Shown here one piece after another: positions 1 to 8,194 of a stretch of DNA of 64,000 nt. Under the pieces are notes generated by a model. It saw only the letters and a list, made by a program, of their open reading frames with translations, was not told the DNA's origin and did no database searches. Source of the stretch: Bacteroides cutis (GTDB taxonomy: Bacteria > Bacteroidota > Bacteroidia > Bacteroidales > Bacteroidaceae); NCBI RefSeq assembly GCF_900241005.1, contig NZ_OEST01000004.1, positions 124,001 to 188,000 on the forward strand, given 5' to 3'. Each line of letters starts with the position of its first letter. The stretch's first letter is position 1. The position numbers were made by a program, and so were the translations under genes.

Positions 1-1859
1 GGCGTTTGATTGCCCATTTCTCGGATGGAACTGGAGTGGTAGACTTGATATGGTTTCAGGGAATAAAATATCTGATAGGAAAATATAAGGTACATCAGGA
101 GTATATAGTATTTGGCAAGCCTTCTGTCTTTAACGGGAGAATTAATATTGCGCATCCTGATATTGATCCCGCTTCGGAACTGAAACTGTCGTCTATGGGG
201 TTGCAACCTTATTATAATACAACGGAGAAAATGAAACGGAGTTCTCTCAATTCCCATGCGATTGAGAAGATGATGAAGAATATTGTGCAGCAGTTGCAAG
301 AACCGTTGCCTGAAACCCTTTCTCCTGCTATTCTGACAGAACATCATTTAATTTCACTCACAGATGCTCTGATAAATATTCATTTTCCTACTAATCCTGA
401 TATGTTGCGTAAAGCGCAATATAGATTGAAGTTTGAAGAACTTTTTTATGTTCAATTGAATATTCTCCGTTATGCTAAAGACCGGCAACGAAAATATAGT
501 GGTTTTATCTTTGAAAAAGTGGGAGAGGTTTTCAATACATTTTATTCTTGCAATCTTCCTTTTGAGCTGACTAGTGCCCAAAAACGTGTTTTGAAAGAAA
601 TACGTTGGGATTTGGGGTCGGGTAAACAGATGAACCGTTTGTTGCAGGGAGACGTAGGTAGTGGAAAAACATTAGTTGCATTGATGAGTATGCTGATTGC
701 TCTTGATAACGGATATCAGGCATGTATGATGGCTCCTACTGAGATATTGGCGAATCAACATTACGAAACCATTCGCGAACTACTTTATGGAATGGATATT
801 CGAGTAGAGTTGTTGACTGGTTCTATTAAAGGAAAACATAGGGAGGCGATTCTTTCCGGATTGTTGACTGGAGACGTTCGAATTCTGATAGGTACACATG
901 CCGTAATAGAAGATACCGTAAATTTTGCTTCATTGGGTTTAGTGGTGATTGATGAACAGCACCGTTTTGGTGTGGCTCAACGTGCTCGCCTGTGGACTAA
1001 GAATGTGCAACCGCCTCATGTATTGGTAATGACGGCTACTCCCATTCCTCGGACATTGGCTATGACGCTGTACGGCGATTTGGATGTATCAGTCATTGAT
1101 GAATTGCCGCCGGGCAGAAAACCGATTGCTACGATACATCAGTTTGATAATCGGCGGGAGAGTCTGTATAACTCTGTGCGCAAACAAATAGCGGAGGGCA
1201 GACAGGTTTATATTGTTTATCCGTTGATAAAGGAAAGTGAGAAGATTGACTTGAAAAATTTGGAAGAAGGCTATCTGCATATTTGTGAAGAATTTCCGGA
1301 TTGTAAGGTTTGCAAGGTTCATGGAAAGATGAAACCTGCTGAGAAAGATGCCCAAATGCAATTGTTTGTTTCAGGAGAAGCACAGATTATGGTGGCAACT
1401 ACGGTCATCGAAGTAGGAGTAAATGTTCCCAATGCCTCGGTGATGATTATAGAGAATGCGGAGCGTTTCGGCCTATCTCAGCTCCATCAGCTTCGTGGCC
1501 GGGTAGGACGTGGTGCGGAGCAGTCTTATTGTATTTTGGTGACAGGGTATAAGCTGGCGGAAGATACCCGAAAACGTTTGGAAATAATGGTGCGTACCAA
1601 TGATGGTTTCGAAATAGCCGAGGCTGATTTGAAATTACGTGGTCCAGGTGATTTGGAAGGAACACAGCAGAGTGGTATTGCGTTTGATTTGAAGATAGCC
1701 GATATTGCTCGTGACGGACAATTATTACAATATGTTCGCGGCATAGCGCAGGCAGTTGTCGATGAGGATCCTAATGGAACGCTCCCGGAAAATGAAATCT
1801 TGTGGCGACAGTTGAAAGCATTGCGAAAAACAAACGTTAATTGGGCGGCTATCAGCTAA
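1..1859 (+). CDS. recG: ATP-dependent DNA helicase RecG (5' end outside window)
   Basis: RecG unwinds and reverses stalled replication forks and branched recombination intermediates in the cytoplasm. The reading frame is open from the first base of the window, so the start codon lies upstream; 617 residues are visible from a TTG at 6, against about 700 for the family, so roughly 80 N-terminal residues are missing. Visible parts are the end of the OB-fold wedge domain (SDGTGVVDLIWF), Walker A GDVGSGKT at visible residues 215-222, the DEQH box at 316-319, the TATPIPRTLA motif, and the C-terminal helicase motif with QLRGRVGRG followed by the TRG-type segment LKLRGPGDLEGTQQSG. It ends with TAA at 1859. 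The next gene is 221 bases away and has its own promoter box. Confidence 0.97.
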   Translation, partial: RLIAHFSDGTGVVDLIWFQGIKYLIGKYKVHQEYIVFGKPSVFNGRINIAHPDIDPASELKLSSMGLQPYYNTTEKMKRSSLNSHAIEKMMKNIVQQLQEPLPETLSPAILTEHHLISLTDALINIHFPTNPDMLRKAQYRLKFEELFYVQLNILRYAKDRQRKYSGFIFEKVGEVFNTFYSCNLPFELTSAQKRVLKEIRWDLGSGKQMNRLLQGDVGSGKTLVALMSMLIALDNGYQACMMAPTEILANQHYETIRELLYGMDIRVELLTGSIKGKHREAILSGLLTGDVRILIGTHAVIEDTVNFASLGLVVIDEQHRFGVAQRARLWTKNVQPPHVLVMTATPIPRTLAMTLYGDLDVSVIDELPPGRKPIATIHQFDNRRESLYNSVRKQIAEGRQVYIVYPLIKESEKIDLKNLEEGYLHICEEFPDCKVCKVHGKMKPAEKDAQMQLFVSGEAQIMVATTVIEVGVNVPNASVMIIENAERFGLSQLHQLRGRVGRGAEQSYCILVTGYKLAEDTRKRLEIMVRTNDGFEIAEADLKLRGPGDLEGTQQSGIAFDLKIADIARDGQLLQYVRGIAQAVVDEDPNGTLPENEILWRQLKALRKTNVNWAAIS

Positions 1860-2020
1860 AAAACGGTTAAACATACGCTTTATTTACATTTTATGTTGTA
1901 AAACATATTAGTGTGCATTCTCCCTATTTATAAGGGATTAAGGTAATATTTGTGCTCTAATTCTTTACTTGCTCGTTAAAAAATCGTTAATGATAGACAC
2001 TGTTTTTGGGAGAGAAATGT

Positions 2021-2028
2021 TACCTTTG
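2021..2028 (+). promoter_or_regulatory. Bacteroides -7 promoter box for the M23 peptidase gene
   Basis: TACCTTTG matches the Bacteroides primary sigma -7 consensus TAnnTTTG. Transcription would begin near 2035, giving a leader of about 45 bases before the ATG at 2081. No convincing TTTG -33 box sits at the usual spacing. Within the leader, two GATATC copies (around 2054 and 2068) can pair. Confidence 0.55.
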
Positions 2029-2080
2029 GGAGAATTTTTGAAAAATAAATTTGGATATCTCGATGCGGATATCAAAATGA

Positions 2081-2962
2081 ATGGCGAAACAGATGAATTT
2101 TAATTGGATTAAAACAGTTTTATTAGCAACAATGGCAATGGTCAGCTTGAACTCTTTCTCGCAAGACTTGATTGCCCGTCAAGCTCCCATCGACAGAAAA
2201 CTTAAAAGTGTAGACTCATTGGCTTTACAGAAACAGATACGTGTAGAGCAGTCTTTGTATCCGGGATTGGATTTGTATCCGAGCTGGAACAACGAACTTG
2301 TACAGGCTTACGGTAATGCTATTGTCCCCGAAAGTTATACGTTTGATTTGACCGGTTTCCACATGCCCACTGAACATAATCGTATTACTGATGTATTCGG
2401 CTATCGTCCTCGCAGAAGAAGAGCGCACTATGGTCTGGATGTAAAGGTTTATGTCGGAGATACAATTCGTGCGGCTTTTGACGGTAAGGTTCGTATCGTT
2501 AAAAATCAAGGTCGTCGTGGATACGGTAAATATGTTGTTATTCGCCATGATAATGGATTGGAAACTGTTTATGGTCACTTGTCGAAGCAATTGGTTGAAA
2601 TCAATCAGTTGGTTAAGGCCGGGGAACCGATAGCATTAGGAGGTAATACCGGACGTTCTACCGGTTCGCATCTTCACTTTGAAACCCGTTTTCTGGGAAT
2701 TCCTATCAATCCTGCATTAATGTTCGATTTTGAAAAGCAAGATATAGTTGCCGATAGTTATACTTTCCATAAAACCAAAGGTAGTTCTAGTACGGCGCGT
2801 AGCATGGCTTCGGGTGAAGGGTTGTTCTACAAGGTAAAGAAAGGTGATACTTTGGGGCGTATTGCTATCCGTCAGGGAACAAGTATTGACAAACTTTGCA
2901 AATTGAACCGTATAACGCGTAAAACAATTTTGCGTCCGGGACAAGTATTGCGTTGTTCATAA
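2081..2962 (+). CDS. Secreted M23 family metallopeptidase with C-terminal LysM domain
   Basis: Predicted cell-wall endopeptidase, or a NlpD-like activator of amidases, exported to the periplasm. Of 293 residues, the first 28 look like a signal peptide ending near NSFSQ. The LytM/M23 domain spans about residues 95-215 with zinc and catalytic residues H116 and D120 (HYGLD), H166 (YGHLS) and H197/H199 (SHLHF). All are present, so catalysis is plausible, unlike degenerate NlpD/EnvC relatives. A LysM peptidoglycan-binding domain follows at about 250-293 (YKVKKGDTLGRIA, ending LRPGQVL). A second in-frame ATG four codons on (2093) could be the true start. It is monocistronic: its own promoter box lies upstream and an intrinsic terminator downstream. 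Confidence 0.9.
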   Translation: MAKQMNFNWIKTVLLATMAMVSLNSFSQDLIARQAPIDRKLKSVDSLALQKQIRVEQSLYPGLDLYPSWNNELVQAYGNAIVPESYTFDLTGFHMPTEHNRITDVFGYRPRRRRAHYGLDVKVYVGDTIRAAFDGKVRIVKNQGRRGYGKYVVIRHDNGLETVYGHLSKQLVEINQLVKAGEPIALGGNTGRSTGSHLHFETRFLGIPINPALMFDFEKQDIVADSYTFHKTKGSSSTARSMASGEGLFYKVKKGDTLGRIAIRQGTSIDKLCKLNRITRKTILRPGQVLRCS

Positions 2963-2998
2963 AACAGATTTCTTAAAACGTAAACAATCTCTATAAGT

Positions 2999-3041
2999 AG
3001 GGGGACTTTAATATAATTTAGAGTGCCCCCTTTTCTTTTTT
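2999..3041 (+). terminator. Intrinsic terminator after the M23 peptidase gene
   Basis: AGGGGG (2999-3004) pairs with CCCCCT (3026-3031), extended by ACT/AGT pairs around a bulged G. A T-rich run (TTTTCTTTTTT) follows. The loop is A/T rich. It ends just before the next promoter box. Confidence 0.8.
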
Positions 3042-3054
3042 CTTTAATTATTCA

Positions 3055-3062
3055 TACCTTTG
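3055..3062 (+). promoter_or_regulatory. -7 promoter box for the DUF1599-tpiA operon
   Basis: TACCTTTG is a perfect TAnnTTTG match. Transcription should start near 3069-3070, about 11 bases before the ATG at 3081. The TTG at 3060 lies inside this box and cannot be the start codon. Confidence 0.75.
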
Positions 3063-3080
3063 CAGTCTATTTGTAAGGAT

Positions 3081-3623
3081 ATGAAAGATACCAAGCAACA
3101 ATTTGAACATGTCATCGCTGTATGTCGTGACTTGTTCTCTAAGAAACTTCATGATTACGGTCCTGCATGGCGCATTCTTCGCCCGGCATCCGTAACCGAT
3201 CAGATATTCATTAAAGCCAACCGAATCAGAAGTATTGAAACCAAGGGTGTGACGTTGGTGGACGAAGGTATTCGTTCGGAGTTCATTGCTATTGTTAATT
3301 ATGGGATTATTGGTTTGATACAATTAGAACTTGGTTATGCTGAATCTGCTGATATTACAAATGAAGAAGCCAAGTTATTATATGACAAATATGCCAAGAC
3401 CTCTTTGGACTTGATGCTTGCAAAAAATCATGATTATGATGAGGCTTGGCGTAGTATGCGTGTCAGCTCTTATACAGATCTGATATTGATGAAAATCTAT
3501 CGTACAAAGCAGATTGAAAGTTTGTCGGGACAGACTTTAGTCTCAGAAGGTGTAGATGCCAACTACATGGATATGATTAATTATTCCGTATTCGGTTTGA
3601 TAAAGATTGAGTTTGGAGACTGA
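3081..3623 (+). CDS. DUF1599 (nucleotide-modification-associated domain 1) protein
   Basis: A 180-residue cytoplasmic protein built from two similar halves. KKLHDYGPAWRILRPASVTDQIFIKANRI near residues 20-48 is echoed by KNHDYDEAWRSMRVSSYTD near residues 115-133. Each half carries a K-x-HDY-x-x-AW motif, which is how I recognise DUF1599 (PF07659). The molecular function is unproven; the family is linked to modified-nucleotide pathways by domain association. The start at 3081 is chosen because an earlier in-frame TTG falls inside the promoter box. It is the first gene of an apparent operon with the DoxX-thioredoxin protein (overlapping) and tpiA. Confidence 0.85.
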   Translation: MKDTKQQFEHVIAVCRDLFSKKLHDYGPAWRILRPASVTDQIFIKANRIRSIETKGVTLVDEGIRSEFIAIVNYGIIGLIQLELGYAESADITNEEAKLLYDKYAKTSLDLMLAKNHDYDEAWRSMRVSSYTDLILMKIYRTKQIESLSGQTLVSEGVDANYMDMINYSVFGLIKIEFGD

Positions 3624-4920
3624 TAAGAAACATATTATTTGGAAGGTCTGGGTGAATATATGCCGCTTTATCTTGGGAGTGTTGTTTATTTTCTCCGGAT
3701 TTGTGAAAGCAGTTGACCCGTTAGGTTCTTTTTATAAGATACAAGACTATCTGACGGCTTTTGGTGTTATTTCTTGGTTTCCGAAATATTTGCCGTTACT
3801 TATTGCTATCATTCTATCGGCGATAGAATTTTGTGTCGGTATTTTTTTGTTCTTTGGTATACGCAGAAAGATAGCTTCTACTCTGGCTCTTCTCTTGATG
3901 TGTGTAATGACTCCATTGACGCTATATTTGGCGTTAGCAAATCCAGTATCCGATTGTGGATGTTTTGGTGATGTTTGGGTATTGACAAATTGGCAGACTT
4001 TCGGCAAAAATATTATATTGTTGATTGCTGCCATATCTATTTTCAGAGGACGAGAACAAATTGTTCGTTTTATAACAATGAAGATGGAGTGGATGGTTTC
4101 TATGTATACTTTTCTTTTTGTCTTTACACTCTCTTTTTATTGTTTGCAATATTTGCCGATATTGGATTTTCGTCCCTATAAGATAGGAACTGATATTCAA
4201 TCATCCATGGAGATACCAAAAGGGGCTAAGCCTAGTGTTTTTGAAAGTTATTTTATCTTGGAGAAAGAGGGGAAGAAGCAGAAGTTTACATTGGAAAACT
4301 ATCCGGACAGTACATGGACTTTTGTAGAAACGCGTACTATCTTGAAAGAGAAAGGTTATGAACCGCCTATCCACGATTTTTCCATGATGAGTCTGGAAAC
4401 GGGAGAAGATATAACGGATAGTGTGTTGCTGGATAAAGGATACACTTTCTTGTTGGTTGCCCATCGTATTGAAGAAGCGGATGACAGTAATATCGATCTT
4501 ATTAATGAAATCTATGATTATAGTGTAGAGCATGGATATGGTTTTTATGCTTTGACATCTTCACCTGAAGATGAAATTGATTCTTGGCGTGAGAAGACCG
4601 GTGCTGAATATCCTTTCTGCCAAATGGATGATATTACGTTAAAAACAATTATCCGTTCCAACCCTGGATTATTATTGATAAAAGATGGTGTCATATTAAA
4701 TAAATGGAGTGATACCCGTTTGCCTGATGAGTATGTATTGACTGATAGCCTTGATAAGATAGAATTAGGACAACAGAAACTGGAAAATGATTGGCATACC
4801 ATCGGATATGTATTGTTGTGGTTTATTGTTCCTTTAACGATGGTTATCTGTGTGGATATACTGGTAATAAAACGCCGTGAATGGAAAAGAAATATAAAAA
4901 GTGATAAGGTGATAAAGTAA
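3613..4920 (+). CDS. BT_3928-type membrane protein: DoxX-like domain plus thioredoxin-like domain
   Basis: About 435 residues. The N-terminal half has a DoxX/MauE-like four-helix membrane bundle (segments near residues 15-35, 50-75, 80-100, 120-140), with the SDCGCFGD motif typical of DoxX/MauE redox partners. A further membrane segment near 155-175 leads to an extracytoplasmic thioredoxin-like domain (about 190-390) and a final helix near 395-420. The function is unproven; a role in envelope thiol redox is inferred from the domains. No ATG is available: translation probably starts at TTG 3613 (or 3607 or GTG 3652), overlapping the stop of the DUF1599 gene, which implies translational coupling. 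The last codons and stop lie inside a copy of a dispersed GTGATAAAG-type repeat. Confidence 0.8.
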   Translation: METDKKHIIWKVWVNICRFILGVLFIFSGFVKAVDPLGSFYKIQDYLTAFGVISWFPKYLPLLIAIILSAIEFCVGIFLFFGIRRKIASTLALLLMCVMTPLTLYLALANPVSDCGCFGDVWVLTNWQTFGKNIILLIAAISIFRGREQIVRFITMKMEWMVSMYTFLFVFTLSFYCLQYLPILDFRPYKIGTDIQSSMEIPKGAKPSVFESYFILEKEGKKQKFTLENYPDSTWTFVETRTILKEKGYEPPIHDFSMMSLETGEDITDSVLLDKGYTFLLVAHRIEEADDSNIDLINEIYDYSVEHGYGFYALTSSPEDEIDSWREKTGAEYPFCQMDDITLKTIIRSNPGLLLIKDGVILNKWSDTRLPDEYVLTDSLDKIELGQQKLENDWHTIGYVLLWFIVPLTMVICVDILVIKRREWKRNIKSDKVIK

Positions 4921-4923
4921 TAT
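4901..4923. repeat. Dispersed GTGATAAAG-type repeat, copy A (partial)
   Basis: GTGATAAGGTGATAAAGTAA followed by TATT shares the core TGATARAGTAATAT with copies at 16600-16669 and 27206-27276. It supplies the final codons and stop of the DoxX-thioredoxin gene. Confidence 0.6.
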
Positions 4924-4950
4924 TAACCCTTTTAATAAATAAAAAACAAA

Positions 4951-5706
4951 ATGAGAAAGAACATTGTTGCAGGAAACTGGAAAATGAACAAAACCCTCCA
5001 GGAGGGTATTGCTCTTGCAAAAGAACTAAATGAAACATTGGCGAATGAAAAACCGAACTGTGATGTTATCATCTGTACTCCGTTTATCCACCTGGCATCT
5101 GTAACTCCGTTAGTAGATGCAGCTAAGATTGGTGTAGGTGCAGAAAACTGTGCAGACAAGGAGGTTGGAGCTTATACGGGTGAAGTTTCTGCCGCGATGG
5201 TTGCTTCTACAGGTGCTAAGTATGTAATTCTCGGTCACTCGGAACGCCGTGCTTATTATCACGAGACAGTAGAAATCTTGGCAGAGAAAGTTAAATTGGC
5301 TTTGGCTAATGGTTTGACTCCGATCTTCTGTATCGGTGAGGTTTTGGAAGAACGTGAGGCTAACAAGCAAAACGAAGTCGTTGCTGCTCAGTTGGCATCT
5401 GTATTCTCTCTGTCTGTAGAAGATTTCTCTAAGATCATTTTGGCTTACGAACCTGTTTGGGCTATTGGTACAGGTAAAACTGCTTCAGCTGCTCAGGCGC
5501 AAGAAATTCATGCGTTCATTCGTTCACTTGTTGCTGAAAAGTATGGAAAAGAAGTTGCTGAAAATTGTTCTATCCTTTATGGTGGTAGTTGTAAGGCTTC
5601 CAATGCAAAAGAACTGTTTGCTAATCCGGATGTTGACGGTGGCTTGATTGGTGGTGCTGCTTTGAAAGTTGCTGATTTCAAGGGTATCATTGATGCATTC
5701 AATTAA
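4951..5706 (+). CDS. tpiA: Triosephosphate isomerase
   Basis: Interconverts dihydroxyacetone phosphate and glyceraldehyde 3-phosphate in glycolysis, in the cytoplasm. It has 251 residues, the normal length. Catalytic residues are visible: K11 in GNWKMNK, H96 in LGHSERR, E167 in AYEPVWAIG, with mobile loop 6 (WAIGTGKTA) at 170-178 and the phosphate-binding YGGS and GLIGGAAL segments near the C-terminus. The ATG at 4951 follows the preceding stop by 30 bases, so it is probably in the same operon. Codon use looks optimised (many GCT, GTT and GAA codons), as expected for a highly expressed gene. Confidence 0.98.
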   Translation: MRKNIVAGNWKMNKTLQEGIALAKELNETLANEKPNCDVIICTPFIHLASVTPLVDAAKIGVGAENCADKEVGAYTGEVSAAMVASTGAKYVILGHSERRAYYHETVEILAEKVKLALANGLTPIFCIGEVLEEREANKQNEVVAAQLASVFSLSVEDFSKIILAYEPVWAIGTGKTASAAQAQEIHAFIRSLVAEKYGKEVAENCSILYGGSCKASNAKELFANPDVDGGLIGGAALKVADFKGIIDAFN

Positions 5707-5729
5707 TTAATGGATAATGAGGAGTTGAT

Positions 5730-5808
5730 AATTGATAATTGAGTAATCAGTTGTCAATTATCGCTCTATTCATTTTTAAATTCGATTATCCACTATCAAT
5801 TATCAATT
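5730..5808. repeat. Inverted repeat ending at the start codon of the SPOR gene
   Basis: AATTGATAATTGA (5730-5742) is the exact reverse complement of TCAATTATCAATT (5796-5808). The right arm ends one base before the ATG at 5810, so in RNA the translation start region would be held in a 13-bp stem with a 53-base loop. It is A/T rich and may be an intergenic repeat element. Confidence 0.7.
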
Positions 5809-5809
5809 T

Positions 5810-6268
5810 ATGAAGAAGCTTGGTTTATTTTTAATTGCCTGCTTTGTTTTTGCAAGTTTTTCTGTTGCACAGAATAACATTGTGAAAAGTCTGGAGCGTA
5901 ATGTATCGGGACAAGGTAAAGTGACTATTCATCAAGATGCCCGTATTGAGGCATTGATTGGTTCAGAGTATATTCCCGGCGGTTCTGAGGATCGTAAAGT
6001 GATTAAGAGTTCGGGTTATCGTGTGCAAGTATATGCCGGTAATAATACACGTCAAGCTAAAAATGAAGCCTATTCTGTTGCTACCCGTATTAAGGAATAC
6101 TTTCCTGATCTGACGGTCTATACATCTTTTGCTCCACCTCGTTGGCTGTGTCGTGCAGGTGATTTTCGCAGTATAGAAGAAGCTGATGCTATGATGCGTC
6201 AATTGCGTGCAACTGGCGTTTTCAAAGAAGTATCTATAGTGAAAGACCAAATTAATATTCCGCTTTAA
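5810..6268 (+). CDS. SPOR domain-containing secreted protein
   Basis: A 152-residue exported protein. Signal peptide at about 1-20 (MKKLGLFLIACFVFASFSVAQ). The SPOR domain at about 70-148 (GYRVQVYAGNNTRQAKNEAY, then APPRWLCRAGDF) normally binds denuded septal peptidoglycan glycans. The residue after the signal sequence is not Cys, so it is probably periplasmic rather than a lipoprotein. It lies between tpiA and folE with gaps of 103 and 40 bases. The 103-base gap is almost wholly an inverted repeat that would sequester this gene's start. Confidence 0.88.
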   Translation: MKKLGLFLIACFVFASFSVAQNNIVKSLERNVSGQGKVTIHQDARIEALIGSEYIPGGSEDRKVIKSSGYRVQVYAGNNTRQAKNEAYSVATRIKEYFPDLTVYTSFAPPRWLCRAGDFRSIEEADAMMRQLRATGVFKEVSIVKDQINIPL

Positions 6269-6308
6269 TATTCAAAGTCTAATTTGTAATAAGTAATCAA
6301 CCTCCCTC

Positions 6309-6896
6309 ATGTTAGGAAAAGAAGAAATTATATCTCCTTCATTGGATGAATTAAAAGAACATTATCATCGTATTCTTGCTTTATTAGGTGAAAATCCCGG
6401 GCGCGAGGGATTATTGAAAACGCCGGAACGGGTAGCAAAAGCCATGTTGTCACTGACCAGAGGATATACTATGGATCCACATGAGGTACTTCGCTCTGCT
6501 AAGTTCCAGGAAGAATATAGCCAGATGGTCATAGTGAAAGACATTGATTTCTTCTCACTTTGCGAACACCACATGCTTCCGTTTTATGGAAAAGCTCATG
6601 TCGCCTATATTCCTAATGGTTATATTACCGGTTTAAGTAAAATTGCTCGTGTAGTGGATATCTTTTCTCATCGTCTGCAGGTACAGGAACGTATGACGCT
6701 ACAGATAAAAGAATGTATTCAGGAAACTCTAAATCCCTTGGGCGTAATGGTTGTTGTAGAGGCTAAACATATGTGTATGCAGATGCGTGGTGTTGAAAAA
6801 CAAAATTCTATTACCACAACATCTGATTTTACTGGAGCATTTAATCAGGCAAAGACACGTGAGGAGTTTATGAACCTGATAAGGCATAATTCGTAA
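6309..6896 (+). CDS. folE: GTP cyclohydrolase I
   Basis: Converts GTP to 7,8-dihydroneopterin triphosphate, the first step of folate (and queuosine precursor) synthesis. It has 195 residues, normal for the family. The zinc ligands C85 and H88 ([10 protein letters not shown]) and C156 ([10 protein letters not shown]) are all present, as are the [11 protein letters not shown] and [10 protein letters not shown] signatures. It ends 30 bases from the convergent bile-salt-hydrolase-type gene. Confidence 0.98.
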   Translation: MLGKEEIISPSLDELKEHYHRILALLGENPGREGLLKTPERVAKAMLSLTRGYTMDPHEVLRSAKFQEEYSQMVIVKDIDFFSLCEHHMLPFYGKAHVAYIPNGYITGLSKIARVVDIFSHRLQVQERMTLQIKECIQETLNPLGVMVVVEAKHMCMQMRGVEKQNSITTTSDFTGAFNQAKTREEFMNLIRHNS

Positions 6897-6926
6897 TTAT
6901 GGTGGAATTAAGGATATACCTGGATT

Positions 6927-8006
6927 TTACTTTACTTTTATTATTTCTATGTTTTGTTTCTTTGTTTTGTCCAGTGGTGCGGCTTGATAACTGATTCTTG
7001 AAAAATCAATTGTACGCAAGTCAATACTTCTGATCAAGTTATTATACATCGTACGGTAGTATATGATTTGATTTTTCATATCTGTGGCCGAAGTCCACTG
7101 CGTGGCACTTGGTATGTTTACAGGGATTTTTCCGGAGGTAAATTCTATACCAATTGGAATATCAAAGTTGTTCAATATCTGGAAACATTGAAATACGGTT
7201 TCTTGGGATGTCTCTTGTTGCGGAGCGGTAGATTGATAAAAAGCAGCACGTACAAAACGTGAAGGAGGAGTCACGTCACCAGGAATGCCTAAAAATCCAC
7301 TTCCTGCACCGAATGAAGATAATTTGATATTATCCAGTTGTTGTACAGGTGCTGTCCCAGGATAGAGATTAACGTAGTTGTTTAGATTTGTAATCTGCCA
7401 TTCGAACCCTGGTGAATTGGTAAGTACTCCTAATATGTTTTCATAAAAATGAGGTTTTCCATCAATAATTTCAAGTACAAGTTGTTTTCCGGAGGTATCT
7501 GTAAATCTCCAATGTACGGTTGAAGCCCGTGGATCGATATGGACTATATGTACTTTTAATACAGCTTCTTTTACTTCCTCTACTGTTTTGCATAGTCCCA
7601 ATATCCATGCTACCAATTGTAGATCTGCTATACTTTTATCTTTTAAAGTCACATCATAATTTTCGTATTTGCCATAGTCTGGAAAATAGAATAAACCAGC
7701 TGAAAGCCCCACTTCATTCAATCCTTCTGCAACGAATTCTTTTTGTTCAACCGCCAGTCCGGCATATCCGTATCGAGCAGTGAAAAACATACCATCTGTT
7801 CCGTTAGGAACATAAGATTGTTCACTATATCCACGTGGGACAATGACATATTGACTGTTCAAGTTACTTCCTCCCCATTCTATGGTACGTGCTACGATGG
7901 TAGAACCGTCTTTACTTTTCAAAGTAATTCCTGTACAGGCATTTACCTGAGAAGAATAAACAAATAGAACAGCTATCGATAATACAATGAATAATTTTTG
8001 TTTCAT
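6927..8006 (-). CDS. Secreted choloylglycine hydrolase family protein (bile salt hydrolase/penicillin acylase type)
   Basis: Ntn-hydrolase of 359 residues that cleaves a linear amide, most likely the glycine or taurine conjugate of bile salts. A signal peptide (1-23, ending QVNA) is removed so that C24 becomes the N-terminal nucleophile (CTGITLKSKDG). Other family active-site residues are R40, N97 in EGLNEVGL, N197 in TNSPGF and R250/R253 in SRFVR. The residue three after R40 is Glu rather than the Asp of many bile salt hydrolases (RTIEW). A periplasmic enzyme is expected. Substrate (bile salt versus penicillin V or acyl-homoserine lactone) cannot be decided from sequence. A 9-bp inverted repeat (8009-8036) sits just upstream of the start. 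I see no good -7 box. Confidence 0.88.
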   Translation of the reverse strand: MKQKLFIVLSIAVLFVYSSQVNACTGITLKSKDGSTIVARTIEWGGSNLNSQYVIVPRGYSEQSYVPNGTDGMFFTARYGYAGLAVEQKEFVAEGLNEVGLSAGLFYFPDYGKYENYDVTLKDKSIADLQLVAWILGLCKTVEEVKEAVLKVHIVHIDPRASTVHWRFTDTSGKQLVLEIIDGKPHFYENILGVLTNSPGFEWQITNLNNYVNLYPGTAPVQQLDNIKLSSFGAGSGFLGIPGDVTPPSRFVRAAFYQSTAPQQETSQETVFQCFQILNNFDIPIGIEFTSGKIPVNIPSATQWTSATDMKNQIIYYRTMYNNLIRSIDLRTIDFSRISYQAAPLDKTKKQNIEIIKVK

Positions 8007-8008
8007 AC

Positions 8009-8036
8009 AAACTTGTTTTTCATTAATAACAAGTTT
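8009..8036. repeat. Inverted repeat in the leader of the bile-salt-hydrolase-type gene
   Basis: AAACTTGTT (8009-8017) and AACAAGTTT (8028-8036) form a perfect 9-bp dyad with a 10-base loop, starting three bases upstream of the gene's ATG. It could be an operator or a leader hairpin. Confidence 0.5.
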
Positions 8037-8088
8037 TATAAAGAATAAGTTTGGTATATAAGACTGTTTTCTGACTTCTCAGAGAATG

Positions 8089-8152
8089 TTTCAAAAAGAA
8101 GTGAACCCCAAAAATGTTTTATTAAACTTTCGGAGTTCACTTCTTTTTGAAA
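8089..8152 (-). terminator. Large hairpin terminator downstream of heparinase II
   Basis: TTTCAAAAAGAAGTGAAC (8089-8106) and GTTCACTTCTTTTTGAAA (8135-8152) are perfect 18-bp inverted repeats around a 28-base loop. It lies 43 bases past the heparinase II stop. The T-rich stem end could serve as the release tract on either strand. Confidence 0.7.
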
Positions 8153-8194
8153 GTATTACTTTTATTATATCAATAACATAAACGGATATAATGA

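Noticed and set aside
2001-2036. Two TTTGGGAGA-like copies upstream of the M23 gene as a possible operator
   Set aside because: Only a short imperfect direct repeat (TTTTTGGGAGAGAA and CCTTTGGGAGAATT), partly overlapping the -7 box; not enough to call a binding site.
3060-3080. Upstream TTG start for the DUF1599 protein
   Set aside because: The TTG is the last part of the TACCTTTG promoter box, upstream of the predicted RNA start.
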